A DNA stretch of 64,000 bases from contig NZ_VTTL01000003.1 of assembly GCF_008364685.1 (NCBI RefSeq), positions 400,246 to 464,245 on the forward strand, in the 5' to 3' direction. Made by a program: the position numbers and the translations under genes. The notes beneath the pieces are model-generated. The model did not search any database. It was not told where the DNA came from and saw only the letters and a program-made list of their open reading frames with translations. This DNA is from Xanthobacter oligotrophicus (lineage in GTDB: Bacteria; Pseudomonadota; Alphaproteobacteria; Rhizobiales; Xanthobacteraceae). Below are positions 1 to 8,529 of the stretch, piece after piece; positions within the stretch are counted from its first letter, which is position 1, and each line of letters begins with the position of its first letter.

Positions 1-1289
1 AAATAATTCGGGCTCTCGCCCACCACCGCCTGCCTGCGGCGGGGCTCGAAGTGTTCCAATCCTGCCACCTGAGGGTAAACAAGAAGCCCTGCTGTCACCG
101 CGAATGCAGCACCGCGCGCCGCCTCCGGAAGCCTGGAAACGCCAAGCGGCCGGCCGATGCGCACCTGCGGCCCGATGAGCCGCGCCACCAGGTCCGGCAG
201 GCCCTGGAGCTGCGCCGCGCCACCGGTGAGCACGATGCGCCGGCCGGCGTCGCCGGCGTGTCCGGAGGCCTTCAGGCGATCGCGCACCAGTTCGACAATT
301 TCTTCCGCCCGGGGGCGGACGATGGTGACGAGGCGCGATTTCGGCACCATGTGCGGCTGATCGCGCGAATCACCCGACAAGGGCGGCACGGTGAGCATGT
401 CGTGGTCGTCGGAGGAGACCGCCACCACCGCGCCGTGCAGGGCCTTCATGCGCTCCGCGTCGGCAAGGCGCGCCGGCAGGCCGCGGGCCACGTCGTTGGT
501 GATGTGCTGGCCGCCCAGGGCCACGCCGTCCACATAGAGGCAGTGACCGCCGGCGACGATGGAGAAGGTGGTGGTCCCCGCCCCCATGTCGATGAGGGTG
601 ACGCCCAGCTCCATCTCGTCGTCGGTGAGGGAAGAGAGCGCCGCCGCATAGGGCGCCGCCACCATGGCCTCGATGGAGAGATGGCAGCGCTCCACGCACA
701 GGACGAGATTCTTCAGCGCCGTGAGATCGGCGGTGATGACGTGCATGTCGGCGCCGAGCTGGCGCCCCAGCATGCCGCACGGCTCGCCGATGCCGCGCCG
801 CCCGTCCAGCGAATAGCCCACCGGCAGGGCGTGCATCACCGCCTGCCCGTCACCCACGCCGTAGGTGGAGGCGGCCTCCAGCACGCGGCGGATGTCGAAT
901 TCCTCCACCGCCGGGGCGGTGAGGCGCACGGCGGCCTCATAATGCTGGGAGGCAAGCCGCCCGCCGGAGACGCCCACCACCACGGAGGCGATCTGCACCC
1001 CCGAGGCGCGCTCGGCCATGTCCACCGCCTGGCGGATGGCAAGTTCCGCCTTGGCCATGTCCACGATGGCGCCGCCCTTGATGCCGTGGGCGCGGGTGTG
1101 GCCGATGCCGAGCACATCGATGGCATGGGTGCGCCGCGTGAGCACATCCGATGCGGCGCGCGGCTTCAGCCGTGCGATGGCGCACACCACCTTGCTGGTT
1201 CCGATGTCGAGCACGCCGACGATGCCGCTCTTTTTCGGCGGCATCGGGCGCATCTTCGGCGCGAAGCCCTGGGCGAGCCTGTGCCTCAT
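1..1289 (-). CDS. ftsA: Cell division protein FtsA (3' end beyond window)
   Basis: Actin-like ATPase that tethers FtsZ to the inner membrane and recruits later divisome proteins. About 429 codons are visible and the frame is still open at base 1, so only the last few residues, including the expected C-terminal membrane-binding helix, are missing. Visible marks are the N-terminal phosphate-1 motif VLDVGTSKVVCAIA, the second phosphate loop IDMGAGTTTFSIVAGG and the late TGGAAQLQGL adenosine motif. The ATG at 1289 overlaps the ftsQ stop as ATGA, which indicates translational coupling. It is the last visible gene of the minus-strand dcw run murB-ddl-ftsQ-ftsA; ftsZ would be expected next, outside the window. 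Confidence 0.95.
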   Translation of the reverse strand, partial: MRHRLAQGFAPKMRPMPPKKSGIVGVLDIGTSKVVCAIARLKPRAASDVLTRRTHAIDVLGIGHTRAHGIKGGAIVDMAKAELAIRQAVDMAERASGVQIASVVVGVSGGRLASQHYEAAVRLTAPAVEEFDIRRVLEAASTYGVGDGQAVMHALPVGYSLDGRRGIGEPCGMLGRQLGADMHVITADLTALKNLVLCVERCHLSIEAMVAAPYAAALSSLTDDEMELGVTLIDMGAGTTTFSIVAGGHCLYVDGVALGGQHITNDVARGLPARLADAERMKALHGAVVAVSSDDHDMLTVPPLSGDSRDQPHMVPKSRLVTIVRPRAEEIVELVRDRLKASGHAGDAGRRIVLTGGAAQLQGLPDLVARLIGPQVRIGRPLGVSRLPEAARGAAFAVTAGLLVYPQVAGLEHFEPRRRQAVVGESPNY

Positions 1290-2275
1290 GCTGGGCCTCC
1301 CTTTTTAGCCTTGGCCCGCGCCTTGAGCATCTGCGCACGGGCGTCGGCAGCGGCATCCGAAAGCCGAACCACGACGCGGTCCGGCAGGCGCAGGTCCACG
1401 ATGGAAACATCGCGGCTGAGCAATTTTTTCTCGCGGTCGAGATCCATGAGCGCCACCAGGGCCTCATCCAGGCCTTCTTCCGGCAGGCGCACGTCGATGC
1501 CGTTGCGCATCTTCAGGGTCCAGCGGCGCTCGGCCACGCGGATGGCGGCGCGCACCTGGTCGCGCAGGGCCGGCACCCGGGCCAGCGCGTCCACCACCTC
1601 GCCCACCTTCTTCTGCGCGCCCTCGCCCACCACGATGGGCAGCTGCACGTAGCGCGGATCGTCCGAATAGGGCGCGATGGGGATACCGTCGCGGGCGATG
1701 ACCTTCAGCTCGCCGTTGACCTGCCACAGGGCGAAGGCCTGCCGCTCGGCCACCGCGATGTCGATGCGGTCGGGATAGAACTTGCGCACGCTGGCCGACT
1801 GGATCCACGGCAGCGCCTCCAGGCGCGCCCGCATCTCGTCGGCGTTGAGGAACAGGATGGAGGTGGAGGACTTGATGCCCGCCGTCTCCAGGATTTCCGC
1901 CGGGGTGACGTGGTTGTGGCCGGAAATGTTGACTTCCTTGACCTTGAAGCCGGCCACGTTGCCGGCCGCATCCGCCACGTCGATCACGATGCCCTTGGCC
2001 GTCTCGGCGTGGCCGCCGAGCATGACGCCGTAGGCCGAGAAGCCGCCCACCACTGCGATGGTGAGCAGGCTGGCGCTGCGCCGGCCGAGCCGGGACGAGG
2101 CGAGGCGCACCGTCAGGCGGCGCAGCAGGAGGGACATGCGGCTGGTGGGGCGCGGCTCCACCGGCAGGCGCTTGTGCCGGCCCGGCGGCGGCAACGGAAC
2201 CGGACGCTGCGGCGGTCTCCTCCCCGCCTCGGGGCGGGGCCTTAGCGCTCCAGCGAAGCGTCCTCCACCATCCAT
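1286..2275 (-). CDS. ftsQ: Cell division protein FtsQ
   Basis: Bitopic inner-membrane divisome protein that links early and late division proteins with FtsL/FtsB. The 329-residue frame has a long basic, proline-rich cytoplasmic N-terminus, one membrane segment at about residues 68-86, a POTRA domain beginning near FKVKEVNISGHNHVTP (about 108-180) and then the FtsQ beta domain. The ATG at 2275 lies inside the 3' end of ddl, a 34 bp overlap typical of dcw clusters. An internal ATG at 2137 (MSLLLRRL) would give a shorter tail and cannot be excluded. The 3' end overlaps ftsA by 4 bp. Confidence 0.93.
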   Translation of the reverse strand: MDGGGRFAGALRPRPEAGRRPPQRPVPLPPPGRHKRLPVEPRPTSRMSLLLRRLTVRLASSRLGRRSASLLTIAVVGGFSAYGVMLGGHAETAKGIVIDVADAAGNVAGFKVKEVNISGHNHVTPAEILETAGIKSSTSILFLNADEMRARLEALPWIQSASVRKFYPDRIDIAVAERQAFALWQVNGELKVIARDGIPIAPYSDDPRYVQLPIVVGEGAQKKVGEVVDALARVPALRDQVRAAIRVAERRWTLKMRNGIDVRLPEEGLDEALVALMDLDREKKLLSRDVSIVDLRLPDRVVVRLSDAAADARAQMLKARAKAKKGGPA

Positions 2276-3162
2276 GTCACAAGCTCACCGAATGAGATGC
2301 CCGCGTGGGCGGCCAGTTCAGGCACCAGAGACGTCTCAGTCATCCCGGGCTGGGTGTTCACCTCGAGGCAGATCAGGCCGGAGCCATCCCCTCTCGAAGG
2401 GTCGAACCGAAAGTCGCTCCGCGACACCCCCCGGCATCCGAGAGCTCGGTGCGCCGTGAGGCTTAACATCTGCACCCGTTGGTAAATTTCGGGTAAAATC
2501 CGGGCCGGAAGAATGTGCTGCGAGCCGCCCGGTGCATATTTGCTTTCGTAATCGTAAAACTTCTGTGTGGACTCGATCTCGATCACGTCCAGCACTTTGT
2601 CGCCCATCACCGCGCAGGTGAGTTCGAGGCCGGGAATAAATTCTTCCGCCAGAAGATTTTCTCCGTGCGACCAATCCTCCCGGGTCAATTCCTGCGGCGG
2701 ATGGGCCTGGTCTTCGCGCACGATGAAGACGCCGACGCTGGACCCTCCTGCATTGGGCTTCAGCACGTAGGGCCGCGCCATGATGTGCGCCTTTGCCGCC
2801 TCGGCGCGGGAGACGAGGCCGCCCTTCGCCACCGGGACCCCGGCGGCGGCGAGCATGATTCGCGCCTGCGCCTTGTCCATGGCGAGGGCGGAGGCCAGCA
2901 CGCCGGAATGGGAATAGGGGATGCGCAGGATTTCGAGGATGCCCTGGATGGTGCCGTCCTCGCCGGGCTGGCCGTGCAGCACGTTGAACGCCACATCGGG
3001 CGCAAGGCGCGTCAGCACCTCGGCCACGTCGCGGCCAACGTCGACGCGGGTGACCTGATAGCCCGCCGCCTCCAGCGCTCCGGCGCAGGCGGCGCCGGAA
3101 CGCAGGGAGACTTCGCGCTCCGACGACCAGCCGCCCATGAGCACCGCCACGTGTTTCGCCAT
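2242..3162 (-). CDS. ddl: D-alanine--D-alanine ligase
   Basis: ATP-grasp ligase that makes the D-Ala-D-Ala dipeptide for peptidoglycan precursors in the cytoplasm. The 306-residue protein begins MAKHVAVLMGGWSSEREVSL, a standard Ddl N-terminus with the substrate-binding SEREVSL motif. It also has KPNAGGSSVGV in the ATP-grasp fold and LEVNTQPGMTETSLVPE with the metal/phosphate ligands near the end. I start it at the ATG at 3162 rather than the in-frame ATG at 3186, because the family normally begins close to the glycine loop. It sits between murB and ftsQ in the classical dcw order. Confidence 0.96.
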   Translation of the reverse strand: MAKHVAVLMGGWSSEREVSLRSGAACAGALEAAGYQVTRVDVGRDVAEVLTRLAPDVAFNVLHGQPGEDGTIQGILEILRIPYSHSGVLASALAMDKAQARIMLAAAGVPVAKGGLVSRAEAAKAHIMARPYVLKPNAGGSSVGVFIVREDQAHPPQELTREDWSHGENLLAEEFIPGLELTCAVMGDKVLDVIEIESTQKFYDYESKYAPGGSQHILPARILPEIYQRVQMLSLTAHRALGCRGVSRSDFRFDPSRGDGSGLICLEVNTQPGMTETSLVPELAAHAGISFGELVTWMVEDASLER

Positions 3163-3280
3163 GATCTGAATTCCCGGTCTGTCCACGGCCCGGCCGCGCG
3201 CCCGATGACGCTCCTGCCCAGTGCCCCAAAATGGCGCCTCAAGATGGCGCCATTGCCTTGCGCCTTTGCTAATGGCCCGC

Positions 3281-4234
3281 TCAGGACGCCGCAGGCAGGC
3301 CGATGCGCTTGATTTCCCATTCCAGCTCGACGCCGCACTGGGCCTTCACCCGGCGGCGTACTTCCTCGCCCAGCCCCTCGATCTCGGCGGCGGTGGCGCC
3401 GCCCAGGTTGATGAGGAAGTTGGTGTGCAGCTCGGATACCTGCGCCCGGCCCATGGTGAGGCCCCGGCAGCCGGCGGCGTCCACCAGCTTCCAGGCGCTG
3501 GTGCCCGGCGGGTTCTTGAAGGTGGAACCGCCGGTGCGGCTCTTGATGGGCTGGGTCGCCTCCCGGCTTTCGGTGATCTTCGCCATCTCGGCGGCGATCA
3601 GCGCCGGATCGCCGGGCCGCCCCTCGAACACGGCGCGGGTGAAGACCACGTCCGCCGGCACGCCGCAATGGCGGTAGGTGAAGCCCATCTCTGCGTTAGT
3701 GAAGCGCACCTTCTCGCCGGTGCGGGTGACGACGTCCGCACCCACCAGCACGTCTTTGGTCTCGCCGCCATAGGCGCCGCCATTCATGCGCAGGGCGCCG
3801 CCCACAGCGCCGGGAATACCGCGCAGGAAGGAGAAGCCGGCAAGGCCCGCATCGGCCGCCGCCCGCGCCACCTTCACGTCCGGAACGCCGGCGCCGGCGA
3901 TGATGCAGTTGCCCTCCACCGCGATATCCGTGAAGCCGCGCGCAAGGCGGATCACCACCCCCGGCACGCCGCCGTCGCGCACGATGAGGTTGGAGCCGAG
4001 GCCGATGACGGTCACCGGCACCTCCGCCGGCAGGCCGGCGAGGAAAGCGGCGAGATCGTCCTCGTCCGCCGGCACAAACAGCACCTGGGCCGGGCCGCCG
4101 ACGCGGAACCAGGTGAAATCGGCGAGGGGCGCATTGGCCTTCAGGGACCCGCGCAGGCCTGGAAGACGCGCTTTGAGGCCGGGGACCAGGTCCTCGAAGC
4201 CCTGTCCCGCCGGGTGTGTCTGTGCCACGCTCAT
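3281..4234 (-). CDS. murB: UDP-N-acetylenolpyruvoylglucosamine reductase MurB
   Basis: FAD- and NADPH-dependent enzyme that reduces UDP-GlcNAc-enolpyruvate to UDP-MurNAc. The 317-residue product has the type II MurB pattern: [12 protein letters not shown] and [12 protein letters not shown] for FAD binding, then the [20 protein letters not shown] block, [11 protein letters not shown] with the catalytic Ser, and [16 protein letters not shown] near the end. The ATG at 4234 ([10 protein letters not shown]) is preferred; an upstream in-frame ATG at 4318 would add 28 residues reaching almost to the divergent neighbour. A 118 bp spacer separates it from ddl. Confidence 0.96.
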   Translation of the reverse strand: MSVAQTHPAGQGFEDLVPGLKARLPGLRGSLKANAPLADFTWFRVGGPAQVLFVPADEDDLAAFLAGLPAEVPVTVIGLGSNLIVRDGGVPGVVIRLARGFTDIAVEGNCIIAGAGVPDVKVARAAADAGLAGFSFLRGIPGAVGGALRMNGGAYGGETKDVLVGADVVTRTGEKVRFTNAEMGFTYRHCGVPADVVFTRAVFEGRPGDPALIAAEMAKITESREATQPIKSRTGGSTFKNPPGTSAWKLVDAAGCRGLTMGRAQVSELHTNFLINLGGATAAEIEGLGEEVRRRVKAQCGVELEWEIKRIGLPAAS

Positions 4235-4372
4235 CCTGCCCGTCCGTCCATCATAAGGGTCGCTCTCCCATAACAGGGTCGCGAGGGCAAGCATCGCCGG
4301 CTTTTGCCGGGCCGCCATGACGTGGCATCATGGCAATCCAATCGCCCTTCCCTTTCGCCTGGAGCTGCCCCC

Positions 4373-5074
4373 ATGAGCGAAGACATTCGCGAAGACCTGC
4401 ATCAAGGCCCCGGCGCCGACCCGTCGCTGCCGCCCGATACCAAGCTCACCACCACCAAGCAGCGCTGGGCGCAGGAAGGGCGCTTCCTCACCGGCCGTGT
4501 CACCCGCCCGGAGACCGAACGCCTGCCCGCCGGCCAGCATCTGGTGAAGGACTGGCCGGTGCTCGACCTCGGCATGACGCCGGTGGTGACACGGGAGGCC
4601 TTCCGGCTCGACGTGACCGGTGCGGTGGAGACCGCCCTGTCGCTGGACTGGGACGGCTTCCGCGCCCTGCCGCAGACCCGCAATGTCAGCGACATCCACT
4701 GCGTCACCACCTGGTCGCGCTATGACAATGCCTTCGAGGGCGTCTCTACCCGCGAGTTGCTGGAGCGGGTGAGGCCCGCCCCTCATGCGGCGGCGGTGAT
4801 GCTGCATTCCTACGACGGCTACACCACCAACCTGCTGCTGGAGGACTTCGCCGCCGAGGACGCGGTAATCGCCCATTCGTGGGAGGGATCGCCGCTCACC
4901 CGCGAGCATGGCGGGCCAGTGCGGCTGGTGGTGCCGCACCTGTATTTCTGGAAGAGCGCCAAGTGGCTGAAGGGCATCGAGTTCATCGCCCGCGACACCG
5001 CAGGCTTCTGGGAGGCCCGGGGCTACCACATGCGCGGCGACCCCTGGGCCGAGGAGCGCTATTCGGACGACTGA
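4373..5074 (+). CDS. Sulfite oxidase-like molybdopterin oxidoreductase
   Basis: Small (233 aa) single-domain member of the sulfite oxidase/MsrP-type molybdopterin fold. The candidate Mo-ligating cysteine lies in NVSDIHCVTTWSRYDN, and GGPVRLVVPHLYFWKSAKW is the usual downstream cofactor-contact block. There is no twin-arginine leader or membrane segment, so it is predicted to be cytoplasmic and differs from periplasmic MsrP/SorA. The ATG at 4373 follows the spacer with murB, which is divergent; the longer in-frame upstream reading has no family resemblance. The substrate is unknown. Confidence 0.85.
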   Translation: MSEDIREDLHQGPGADPSLPPDTKLTTTKQRWAQEGRFLTGRVTRPETERLPAGQHLVKDWPVLDLGMTPVVTREAFRLDVTGAVETALSLDWDGFRALPQTRNVSDIHCVTTWSRYDNAFEGVSTRELLERVRPAPHAAAVMLHSYDGYTTNLLLEDFAAEDAVIAHSWEGSPLTREHGGPVRLVVPHLYFWKSAKWLKGIEFIARDTAGFWEARGYHMRGDPWAEERYSDD

Positions 5075-5114
5075 AACGCGCGCGCCGGCCTCACCGGGAT
5101 CACGCCGCCCCCGA

Positions 5115-6032
5115 TCACGCGGCCCGGCGGGCGAGGTCGGAGCGGGCGAACAGCTCCGCCACCCAGTCCACGAACACCCTCAGGCGGTTGGAGAGGTGAC
5201 GGCTCGGCGGATAGACCACGTGGATGGGCATGGTGCCGGCGGTCCAGTCGGTGAGCACGCGCACAAGCGCCCCGGAAGCGAGGTGCTCATCCACCTGGAA
5301 CACAGGCGCCTGGATCACGCCGAGGCCGGCGAGGCCGGCGGCGATATAGGCGTTGCCGTCGTTGCAGGCCACGCGGTAATCGCCCGTCATCTCCACCACC
5401 TCCGAGCCCCGGACGAACTCGAACGGGTGGTAACGTCCCGTCTGCGCGCTGAAATAGCGGACCATCACATGGCCGGCCTCGAAATCGTGCGGGTGTGAGG
5501 GCGCGCCACAACGGGCGATGTAGGCCGGGGCCGCCACCGCCTCGAGGCTCAGCTCGCCGATGCGGCGGGCAACCAGGTTGGGATCGTGGATCTCGCCCAC
5601 GCGGATCACGCAGTCCACGTTCTCGCCCAAGAGGTCCACCGGCCGGTCGGTGCAGCCCACATCCAGCGCGATGTCGGGATAGCGGGCCAGGAAGTCCGGC
5701 AGGGCCGGGATCAGCAGACGGGTGGCGAGCGACGGCGACAGGTCGATACGCAGGCGGCCCTGCGGCAGGGCCTGCGCTGTGGAAAGCGAGCCGTCCAGCT
5801 CGTCGAGATCGTTGAGGATCAGCAGCGCCCGCTCGTAATAGGCCGCACCGTCGGGGGTGACGGTGACGCGCCGCGTGGTGCGGTTGAACAGGCGCGTGCG
5901 CAGGTGAAGCTCCAGCGATTGCACGTGCTTGGTCAACGTCGCCTTGGGCATGTCCATGAGGTCGGCGGCGCGGGTGAAATTCCCGGTTTCCACCACCCGC
6001 ACGAAGGCCCGCATCGCAGCAAGCTGGTCCAT
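5115..6032 (-). CDS. LysR-family transcriptional regulator
   Basis: A 305-residue LTTR: winged HTH at residues 1-60 (MDQLAAMRAFVRVVETGNFT, then KATLTKHVQSLE as recognition helix), followed by a periplasmic-binding-like effector domain. The ATG at 6032 is chosen because it places the HTH at the usual distance from the N-terminus. It is divergent from the hydrolase/MFP/RND genes, and a 22 bp inverted repeat with T-N11-A symmetry lies in the 152 bp between them. It is therefore the likely regulator of that operon and of itself; the effector is unknown. Confidence 0.93.
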   Translation of the reverse strand: MDQLAAMRAFVRVVETGNFTRAADLMDMPKATLTKHVQSLELHLRTRLFNRTTRRVTVTPDGAAYYERALLILNDLDELDGSLSTAQALPQGRLRIDLSPSLATRLLIPALPDFLARYPDIALDVGCTDRPVDLLGENVDCVIRVGEIHDPNLVARRIGELSLEAVAAPAYIARCGAPSHPHDFEAGHVMVRYFSAQTGRYHPFEFVRGSEVVEMTGDYRVACNDGNAYIAAGLAGLGVIQAPVFQVDEHLASGALVRVLTDWTAGTMPIHVVYPPSRHLSNRLRVFVDWVAELFARSDLARRAA

Positions 6033-6064
6033 ATTCCAACCTTCCGCCCCGAAAATATATGCCA

Positions 6065-6086
6065 ATTATTCACATACGTGAATAAT
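6065..6086. promoter_or_regulatory. Probable LysR operator (perfect inverted repeat)
   Basis: Nine-base arms ATTATTCAC and GTGAATAAT flank a 4-base spacer. The core TTCAC-N4-GTGAA fits the T-N11-A LysR box. It sits 33 bp upstream of the lysR start and 99 bp upstream of the divergent hydrolase start, in a locally AT-rich stretch. Confidence 0.75.
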
Positions 6087-6184
6087 GATACCATGTTTCG
6101 AGGCTTTATCGGCATTATCTAGATCAATATCGTTCTCGCACTGCACAAAGCGGACATTCCCGCCAGCATCGAGGACAGTTCGCG

Positions 6185-7015
6185 ATGGCCCCCCACTGGC
6201 AAGAGACATCCCTGCAGACGCAAGCCGGCCCCATGCCGGCGCGGCTGTATGGTGTCCGCCCCAGCAAGGGCGCGGTTCCGCTTATTTTACACCTGCACGG
6301 CGGCGCTTTCACCGGCGGCACGCTGGAGTGCGGTGCCTATATCGCCGCCCTTCTGGCAGAAGCCGGCGCCGTGGTGGTCTCGGCCGACTATCCACTGGCC
6401 TGCGAGCACCCCTTCCCCTTCGCCCTGACCGCCGCCTTCGGCGCACTGGCAGCCCTCTACAACCGCCGGGGCGAGTTCGCCGGCCGCAGCGCCCCGCTCT
6501 ACGTGGCGGGGGAGGAATCGGGTGGCAACCTTGCCGCCGGCCTCGCCATGATGGCGCGTGACCAGCAAGCGCCCCCCCTCGCCGGCCAGATCCTCATCTC
6601 GCCCATGCTTGACCCCAGCCTCGCCACCGCCTCGCTGCGCGCGGCCGAGGCCGGCACCTGCGGCTGCAAGTGGGCGGATGGCTGGCAGAAATATCTGGGC
6701 TCCCCCGAGAAGGCCGCCCACCCCTACGCCGCCCCCCTCGCCTCCTCCCGCCTGCAAGGCCTGCCCCCCGCCTTGGTGGTGAGCGCACAGGACTGCCCCA
6801 TGCGGGACGAGAGCGCCCGCTATGCCTGCGCGCTGGAGAAGGCCGGCGTCGCCACCGAGCTTCACATCCTGCCCGGCCCGACCCACTGGCACGAAGGCAT
6901 CTCTGCGCCGCCCGAACGGCCCGAAGCTTGGGCCGGCACGATGCGCACCCTTTTCTCCCGCTTCTTCGAATCGTCACGGCCACGTCGGCGCAAGCCGGCC
7001 GTGGCCGTCCTGTGA
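6185..7015 (+). CDS. Alpha/beta-hydrolase (HSL-like) with altered nucleophile elbow
   Basis: A 276-residue protein of the hormone-sensitive-lipase-like esterase group. The oxyanion-hole motif is present as HLHGGAFTGG, a candidate acid is in SAQDCPMRDES and the candidate His is in GPTHWHEG. The nucleophile elbow, normally GDSAGGN, reads GEESGGN: the catalytic Ser position holds Glu and a Ser follows one residue later. The protein may be inactive, a binding protein or an unusual hydrolase. There is no signal peptide. The ATG at 6185 has GAGGAC upstream. The gene ends 37 bp before the RND adaptor gene, so the two probably share a transcript controlled by the divergent LysR protein. Confidence 0.85.
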   Translation: MAPHWQETSLQTQAGPMPARLYGVRPSKGAVPLILHLHGGAFTGGTLECGAYIAALLAEAGAVVVSADYPLACEHPFPFALTAAFGALAALYNRRGEFAGRSAPLYVAGEESGGNLAAGLAMMARDQQAPPLAGQILISPMLDPSLATASLRAAEAGTCGCKWADGWQKYLGSPEKAAHPYAAPLASSRLQGLPPALVVSAQDCPMRDESARYACALEKAGVATELHILPGPTHWHEGISAPPERPEAWAGTMRTLFSRFFESSRPRRRKPAVAVL

Positions 7016-7052
7016 CCGCCCGACATCCAGAACCGCCTCAGGGATCTGCCCC

Positions 7053-8291
7053 ATGATCACCCCGACACCCGCCCCGACCATCACCGCCAGCACCCGCAAA
7101 GCCCGCCTGCGAAATCGTCTACTACTCGGCTCCGTCGCCCTCGCCGCCGTCCTCGGCACGCTTTACGGCCTGCCCCAGACCAGCGCCCATGCCGAGAAGC
7201 CGGCCGCGGCGGCGCCCGCCGCCGTCCCGGTCTCCGTCGCCACCGTGGAGCCCCGCGACGCGCGGCTGTTCGAGACCTTCTCCGGCCGCCTCGAGGCGGT
7301 GGAGCGGGTGGAGGTGCGCTCGCGCGTGGCCGGCGCCATCAAGGCCATCCATTTCCGCGAGGGCGCCCTGGTGCGCGAGGGCGAGTTGCTCGTCTCCATC
7401 GATCCCGAGCCGTTCGAGGCTGAAGTCGCCGAGGCCGAGGCCCAGGTGGCCGCCGCCCAGGCCCGCGTGGAACTTGCCCGCAACGAACTGGAGCGCGGCC
7501 AGCGCCTCTGGAATTCCCGCACCGTCTCCCAGCGCGACCTCGACGAGCGCGTGAACGGCCAGCGGGCCGCCGAGGCGGCCCTGCGCGCCGTCGAGGCCAA
7601 GCTCACCTCGGCCAAGCTCAGCCTCTCCTACACCCGCGTCCGCGCCCCGGTGTCAGGACGGGTGGGCAAGTCCGAGATCACGGTGGGCAACCTTGTCGCC
7701 GCAGGTCCCGGCGCGCCGGTGCTCACCACCCTAGTGTCGGTGGATCCCATCTATGCCAGCTTCAATGCGGACGAGGCCACCGTCTCCCGCGCCCTCGCCG
7801 GGCTCGGTGCCGGCGCCGACGTGTCCGACCAGCTCGACCGCATCCCCGTGCTCATGACCACCTCCGCCGGCGGCACGCCGGTGGAAGGCCACATGCAGCT
7901 GGTGGACAACCAGGTGGACGTGCGCACCGGCACGGTGCGGGTGCGCGCCCGCTTCGCCAATGCCGACGGGCGGCTCCTGCCCGGCCAGTTCGCGCGCCTC
8001 GAAATGGGCCAGCCCGTCAGCGAGCCGGCCCTTCTCGTGAGCGAGCGGGCGGTGGGCACCGACCAGGACAAGAAGTTCGTCTTCGTGGTGGACGCCGCCA
8101 ACACGGCGGTCTGGCGCGAGGTGACGCTCGGCGCCCCCGTGGACGGCCTCCGCGTGGTCACCAGCGGGCTGAAGGCCGGCGAGCGCATCGTCGTCAACGG
8201 CCTCCACCGCGTGCGCCCCGGCGCGCCGGTGACACCGCAGAGCGTGCCCATGCGGGTGACGGAAGCGGCTTCCGCGACCATCGCCAACTGA
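7053..8291 (+). CDS. RND efflux periplasmic adaptor subunit (MFP/HlyD family)
   Basis: A 412-residue membrane fusion protein that bridges an inner-membrane RND pump to an outer-membrane channel. It has an N-terminal membrane anchor/signal (about residues 24-45, no lipobox), a lipoyl half-motif starting SRVAGAIKAIHFREGALV, an alpha-helical hairpin rich in Ala/Glu (EVAEAEAQVAAAQARVELAR), the second lipoyl half with TRVRAPVSGRVGKSEIT, and beta-barrel and membrane-proximal domains. The ATG at 7053 gives the family-typical N-terminus; upstream in-frame codons overlap the hydrolase gene. No outer-membrane TolC-type partner is encoded nearby. Confidence 0.95.
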   Translation: MITPTPAPTITASTRKARLRNRLLLGSVALAAVLGTLYGLPQTSAHAEKPAAAAPAAVPVSVATVEPRDARLFETFSGRLEAVERVEVRSRVAGAIKAIHFREGALVREGELLVSIDPEPFEAEVAEAEAQVAAAQARVELARNELERGQRLWNSRTVSQRDLDERVNGQRAAEAALRAVEAKLTSAKLSLSYTRVRAPVSGRVGKSEITVGNLVAAGPGAPVLTTLVSVDPIYASFNADEATVSRALAGLGAGADVSDQLDRIPVLMTTSAGGTPVEGHMQLVDNQVDVRTGTVRVRARFANADGRLLPGQFARLEMGQPVSEPALLVSERAVGTDQDKKFVFVVDAANTAVWREVTLGAPVDGLRVVTSGLKAGERIVVNGLHRVRPGAPVTPQSVPMRVTEAASATIAN

Positions 8292-8300
8292 CGCCTTACG

Positions 8301-8332
8301 CCGTCATGCCCCGGCCTGCCGGGGCATGACGG
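8301..8332. repeat. Perfect 14-bp-stem hairpin between MFP and RND genes
   Basis: Arms CCGTCATGCCCCGG and CCGGGGCATGACGG enclose the loop CCTG. It starts 10 bp after the MFP stop codon. It has no T tract, so it looks like an mRNA-stabilising or attenuating palindrome rather than an intrinsic terminator. Confidence 0.8.
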
Positions 8333-8355
8333 CAGAATTCCGAACCAATTTCGAT

Positions 8356-8435
8356 CCCTCTCCCCCGCATGGGAGAGGGCGGGTGAGGGGCGGGCCGTGC
8401 GCTGCGCCCCCGGCAAGCGGCATCGCCCCTCACCC
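8356..8435. repeat. Composite GC-rich intergenic palindrome
   Basis: The first hairpin has arms CCCTCTCCC (8356-8364) and GGGAGAGGG (8371-8379). A second has 12 bp arms GGGTGAGGGGCG (8381-8392) and CGCCCCTCACCC (8424-8435). It belongs to a short GC-rich hairpin family also present at 11860, 40425, 43949 and 51935. Confidence 0.75.
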
Positions 8436-8529
8436 ACCTTTTTCGTCCGCCCCTCCCGCACCCGGGCTGGGAAAGGACCCGTCCCGCGTTCCGAACCCCT
8501 TTAGCCACCCGCATCTTCGGGAGGGTCCC

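Noticed and set aside
51..1652. Open frame of 533 codons on the plus strand across ftsA and ftsQ
   Set aside because: It is antisense to two well-recognised division genes and its product is low-complexity His/Arg/Ala.
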